The notes below the pieces were generated by a model, which was given only the letters and a program-made list of their open reading frames with translations, did not search any database and had not been told where the DNA came from. From Arenibacter hampyeongensis (GTDB lineage Bacteria; Bacteroidota; Bacteroidia; Flavobacteriales; Flavobacteriaceae), in NCBI RefSeq assembly GCF_002909255.1, contig NZ_PIOB01000012.1:1-64000 (forward strand): DNA of 64,000 nt, given 5' to 3'. The position numbers and the translations under genes are program-made. Numbering within the stretch: position 1 is the stretch's first letter; each line of letters opens with the position of its first letter. Shown here piece by piece: positions 60,577-64,000 of this stretch.

Positions 60577-61290
60577 ATGACATATCTTAAAACGCTATTG
60601 TGCCTCGGAATTTTTGCGCTGTTATTATCCAATTGTGGAAACCGAAAATCTGCTGATACTTCGGCCGATCAGCCAGAGAATATACAATTAACGAACACCG
60701 AAGATACCGATTGGGAGTACCCATTTAATGGAAAGACCTTGGATGGCTGGAAAAAAATGGGAGGCGATGCTACCTATCATGTTGAAGGCGATATGATTGT
60801 GGGTACTACTGCACCCGTAACCGATACCAGCAATACTTTTTTGGTAACCAATAAATTCTACGATAATTTTGTTTTGGAATATGAAGTAATTATGGACGCT
60901 GCTCCGAATAATTACCATAATTCCGGCGTACAGATCAGAAGTAATAGTTTTCCCGATTTTTATAATGGATTGGTCCATGGTTATCAGGTGGAAATAGATT
61001 TGGATACCACCGCGCGAAGTGGAGGAATCTATGACGAAGGCCGGCGAGGCTGGGTACACGATTTAAGTGCTAATCCTGCTGCAAAAAAGGCCTTTAAGCT
61101 TGTGGAATGGAATTCCTTTAGAGTCGTGGCCGATGGTCCTTCGATCAAAACTTGGGTGAACGGGGTACCCGCTGCCGATTATGTAGATTCCATGACGGCT
61201 ACGGGCTTCATTGGCCTACAGGTGCACGCCACGGACAGTGAAAAACCACTACATGTAAAATGGAGAAATATACGCGTTAAACCTTTGTAG
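60577..61290 (+). CDS. DUF1080 (3-keto-disaccharide hydrolase-like) lipoprotein
   Basis: A 237-residue lipoprotein (lipobox LLLSNC, Cys about 20). The DUF1080 fold is seen in WEYPFNGKTLDGWKKMGGDA, YHVEGDMIVGTTA, NYHNSGVQIRSNSFPDFYN, HGYQVEIDLDTTARSGGIYD and WNSFRVVADGPSIKTWVNGVP. DUF1080 proteins are concanavalin-like and are linked to 3-keto-glycoside hydrolysis and carbohydrate binding. It is divergent from 58986-60326. Confidence 0.85.
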   Translation: MTYLKTLLCLGIFALLLSNCGNRKSADTSADQPENIQLTNTEDTDWEYPFNGKTLDGWKKMGGDATYHVEGDMIVGTTAPVTDTSNTFLVTNKFYDNFVLEYEVIMDAAPNNYHNSGVQIRSNSFPDFYNGLVHGYQVEIDLDTTARSGGIYDEGRRGWVHDLSANPAAKKAFKLVEWNSFRVVADGPSIKTWVNGVPAADYVDSMTATGFIGLQVHATDSEKPLHVKWRNIRVKPL

Positions 61291-61427
61291 GCCGTTGTAT
61301 ATCCTCTACAACCACTAGGGCCAAGTTTCCATTTTACCATTCCTGGCACAGCTTACAACTACCATTATAGGCAGTTTTGGGTGAGGTAAAATATAAAATA
61401 TCTGAATTTTTTTATCATTCAATTATT

Positions 61428-64000
61428 TTACTCCCTTTTGTGAAAGCTGATCCAATCCAGGTAGATTTCCTCATGGATATCGGGAGCTTTATCGTGAAGG
61501 AAGAAAATCTCCTGTGAACCGGAGGTTTCTTTTATTGGAATGGAAAGCTCATTTTTATTTTTGGCTTCAGGTATGTGCGTAAACCTAGCCTTGCCAATGA
61601 TTTCTCCATCAGGGGAACCTGTTCTGATAGTGATAAAACATTCCGGTCCCTTATAACTATACCCAAAGGTAATGGAATCAACGGCTGTTAAATCTATATT
61701 TTTAAAGGAAATATAAGTGGATGCAAAACCCATGGACACGCCGTTGTCACCTACTTCGCTTAAGGCATCGCGTTGGGTTGAAAAGTTCTCAGCTTCCAAT
61801 TTGGGGGGTTGCAGCATTTTTATTGCCGATACGGTAATGGGTTCCATTCCGGAAGCACCTAGATCTGTGTAGGAGGCCTTAAGAACATAAGTTCTATCCT
61901 CATTTTCATAGGTACTAGGGATTTCAATTATACCTTCCACTCCCATTTTTATTAGGTTTGTCTTTTCTTTGGCCAAGGATAGGATATAATCGGCCATTCT
62001 CCGCGTATCCGCTTCTGAAAACAAAGGATGGGCGCTCATACTCATGTCACCCCAAACCCCACTTCCACCAGAAATAATTTTTTCGGCAATGTAGTCCGTG
62101 GCGTCCAAATCGTCTTTATATTTTTTGGCCACCTCCAAAAATGACGGCCCTATAGCTCTCTCATTTACTTTATGGCAACTTCTGCAATCACTTTCTCCTA
62201 TCAATTTTTCCCCCTGACTTTTTAATGTTCCCATACCGTTGGTGGATGGTTCCAAAGTATAGTTCCCTTTCATCCATTCCAGGCTCACCTCTACTTTTGA
62301 GGGGTCTACTTCCCCATTTGCCAAACTCCCATCCTCTTTGTCCGTTAAAAGAATGCGGTAAGGTATTTTATCCCTGTCCCAATAAAAGCTACCTCGGCTT
62401 GGCATATCTATACTTAGTTGTGGAGAATCATTGCCTGCTTTGATTTGCAGGTCCGCTGTGGCTGTAGCTCCTTCCTTATCGGTCACAGTTAGGGTAACGG
62501 TGTAAATACCAGGGTCCTTGAAAGTAAAAGTTGGATTCCACTCTGTGGATTGATCTTCTTTGGAATTAAATTTCCACTCGTATTTCAGGCTATCATCCTT
62601 GTCGTAATCTACGGTGCCTTCGCTCTTAAAGTGTACGGTAAGGGGAGTAGTACCCACGGTTTCATTGGCCGCAATTTCTATATGCGGGGGTCTATTACCA
62701 GGGATGTATTCAATTTTAATAAGTCGGGCATCTGGATTGGCCCCCCAAGTGGTTCCGAATTCCATTACATATAAGGATCCATCGGGACCAAATTGCATAT
62801 CAATAGGGCTAACGAATCGAGTAGAGGGCATAAAATCCTCGATTTTTATGAGTGCACCATTTTTATCAATCCTGACTACCTTTATCCAGCCACGCATCCA
62901 ATCATAAATAAAAAGGGCTTTGTCATAATAAGAAGGAAACTTGATCTTGGAATCATTCTCTGATTTATAATGATATACGGGGCCGGCCATGGCCGTTCGT
63001 CCTCCTTCACCCAATTCGGGAAATTCCTCCGAAGCGGCATAGGGATACCATATAAGTGCAGGCTTGGCCGGTGGAAGTATTTTCTTTCCAGTATTGTTGG
63101 GGGAGGTATTCTCAGGTTTGTTAGCATTAAAAAGATTGCCTGCCTTTTCAGTGTCATAATCATATTTTGAATAGGCCAAGTTATTGGCAATGAAATAGGG
63201 CCACCCGAAAAATCCCCCTTCTGTGGTGGCATTGATCTCGTCGTAACCTCTAGGGCCTCTGGGGATATCTGCATAGGCATCCGGGCCAACCTCTCCCCAA
63301 TACAGGGTATTGGTTTCTGCATCAACGGATATCCTAAATGGGTTTCTACAGCCCATAACATAAATTTCAGGGAGGGCTAGGGAATCGTTTTTTTCAAATA
63401 GATTTCCCTTGGGGATGCTATAAGTACCATCATCCTCTGGGTGTATTCTCAATATTTTCCCTCTATAATCCATCGTATTGGCAGAAGTCCTCTGAGTATC
63501 GTAATTTTTTCTACCGGGGCGTTCATCCAAGGGTGCATAAGGGTTAAGGAAACCAGGATGTGTATTTTCGCCTATGGATATATATAAATTTCCGGCCCCA
63601 TCAAATGCCAGGGAACCACCAATATGCCGCATATGTTGATTGGGTGCCTTTAGCAGTACTTTCTCCGAGGACATATCCAGGGTATCATTGTTTACTGTGA
63701 AGCGCGAAATCACCTGATTAGAGGTGGGATCTTCAAAACGAATTTCTGGGTCTTTATAGACTTCCCCACATGGCATATCCATAAAGTTGGACACCGTACG
63801 GTTTACATACAACCAACCATTGCTCTCAAAATCCGGGTCTAGCGTCATTCCGATCAATCCTTCCTCACCGCAACTAAACACCTTCAATTGCCCAACAATG
63901 GATACTGAATTTGAATTGGGATCATAAACTTTTATGGTACCTATATCCTCGGCAAAATATACTTTACCATTATAGGCAACGGATAGGGCCGTAGGATCCA
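61428..64000 (-). CDS. PQQ-type sugar dehydrogenase/PKD/cytochrome c protein, partial
   Basis: The frame runs past the right edge, so the start and signal peptide are missing. Order from the edge: a six-bladed glucose/sorbosone dehydrogenase-like propeller (VSIVGQLKVFSCGEEGLIGM, YRGKILRIHPEDDG, PEIYVMGCRNPFRISVD, GWPYFIANN), a PKD domain (PLTVHFKSEGTVDYDKDDSL, TVTLTVTDKEG), a class I cytochrome c domain (LIGESDCRSCHKVNERAIGP with CxxCH and ADYILSLAKE), and a C-terminal carbohydrate-binding-module-6-like domain (LEAENFSTQRDAL, EEIYLDWISFHK). It probably oxidises a sugar in the periplasm and passes electrons to the cytochrome. Confidence 0.9.
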   Translation of the reverse strand, partial: DPTALSVAYNGKVYFAEDIGTIKVYDPNSNSVSIVGQLKVFSCGEEGLIGMTLDPDFESNGWLYVNRTVSNFMDMPCGEVYKDPEIRFEDPTSNQVISRFTVNNDTLDMSSEKVLLKAPNQHMRHIGGSLAFDGAGNLYISIGENTHPGFLNPYAPLDERPGRKNYDTQRTSANTMDYRGKILRIHPEDDGTYSIPKGNLFEKNDSLALPEIYVMGCRNPFRISVDAETNTLYWGEVGPDAYADIPRGPRGYDEINATTEGGFFGWPYFIANNLAYSKYDYDTEKAGNLFNANKPENTSPNNTGKKILPPAKPALIWYPYAASEEFPELGEGGRTAMAGPVYHYKSENDSKIKFPSYYDKALFIYDWMRGWIKVVRIDKNGALIKIEDFMPSTRFVSPIDMQFGPDGSLYVMEFGTTWGANPDARLIKIEYIPGNRPPHIEIAANETVGTTPLTVHFKSEGTVDYDKDDSLKYEWKFNSKEDQSTEWNPTFTFKDPGIYTVTLTVTDKEGATATADLQIKAGNDSPQLSIDMPSRGSFYWDRDKIPYRILLTDKEDGSLANGEVDPSKVEVSLEWMKGNYTLEPSTNGMGTLKSQGEKLIGESDCRSCHKVNERAIGPSFLEVAKKYKDDLDATDYIAEKIISGGSGVWGDMSMSAHPLFSEADTRRMADYILSLAKEKTNLIKMGVEGIIEIPSTYENEDRTYVLKASYTDLGASGMEPITVSAIKMLQPPKLEAENFSTQRDALSEVGDNGVSMGFASTYISFKNIDLTAVDSITFGYSYKGPECFITIRTGSPDGEIIGKARFTHIPEAKNKNELSIPIKETSGSQEIFFLHDKAPDIHEEIYLDWISFHKRE

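Noticed and set aside
1-64000. tRNA and rRNA genes
   Set aside because: No cloverleaf with the conserved T-loop or conserved rRNA stretches was noticed on either strand.

Overview
The window is AT-rich, has mostly lipobox or short Gram-negative signal peptides, and carries families typical of Bacteroidota: DUF2911, DUF6090, DUF2914, DUF4256, FISUMP, mobile mystery proteins A/B and a polysaccharide-degradation tail. Together these point to a marine Flavobacteriaceae chromosome (Arenibacter/Maribacter/Zobellia-like; the genus is my guess). I see no rRNA, tRNA, CRISPR array, prophage or transposase.

Region 1 (about 1-30.7 kb) is an ordinary chromosomal patchwork, mostly on the minus strand. It holds a lipoprotein phosphoesterase, DoxX, an SLC12-like transporter, an amidohydrolase, a GH88/105 enzyme, a Gfo/Idh/MocA oxidoreductase, a DJ-1/PfpI lipoprotein, VOC and GNAT enzymes, an MFS carrier, and an operon of cyclase-family enzyme, small DMT exporter, GNAT, nitroreductase and CHMI-like tautomerase next to a Crp/Fnr regulator. 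It also holds a YncE-propeller/phosphoesterase lipoprotein, a cupin, a universal stress protein, methyltransferases and TrmL. A 37-residue protein with 14 cysteines (7712-7825) precedes a SigZ-like ECF sigma factor that itself ends in a cysteine cluster. Three full copies and one partial copy of an interspersed repeat (called R here) lie in this region and at 35.8 kb.

Region 2 (about 30.7-52.3 kb) is the standout: a chromosomal, integron-like gene-cassette array. A tyrosine recombinase (51207-52274, plus strand) faces away from about 20 kb of genes that, with one exception, all lie on the minus strand. Many are separated by attC-like elements with complementary outer boxes ending in AAC/GTT, an unpaired spacer, a second complementary block and an apical hairpin. 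Five of them are 133-134 bp long, and stop codons often lie inside or a few bases from the element. Cargo is typical of cassettes: GNAT enzymes, a methyltransferase, VOC/HxlR, a CPBP protease, a mobile mystery A/B (HTH + Fic) pair, TraB/GumN, SnoaL-like proteins, a nucleotide cyclase, an ECF sigma cluster and small membrane proteins. The recombinase resembles XerC/D and lacks the insertion that defines classical IntI. An exact 115-bp element with 14-bp terminal inverted repeats sits both beside the recombinase (candidate attI) and inside the array.

Region 3 (52.4-64 kb) returns to chromosomal genes: RlmF, an AHSA1 protein, a sialate O-acetylesterase, a SulP transporter, then a carbohydrate block of an (alpha/alpha)-barrel lipoprotein, a beta-propeller glycosidase-like protein, a DUF1080 lipoprotein and a large PQQ-type sugar dehydrogenase/PKD/cytochrome c protein that runs off the right edge.

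The array sits between housekeeping RNA-methyltransferase genes (trmL and rlmF), which suggests a stable chromosomal platform that varies internally. Family calls rest on motif recognition in translated sequence; no database search was run.
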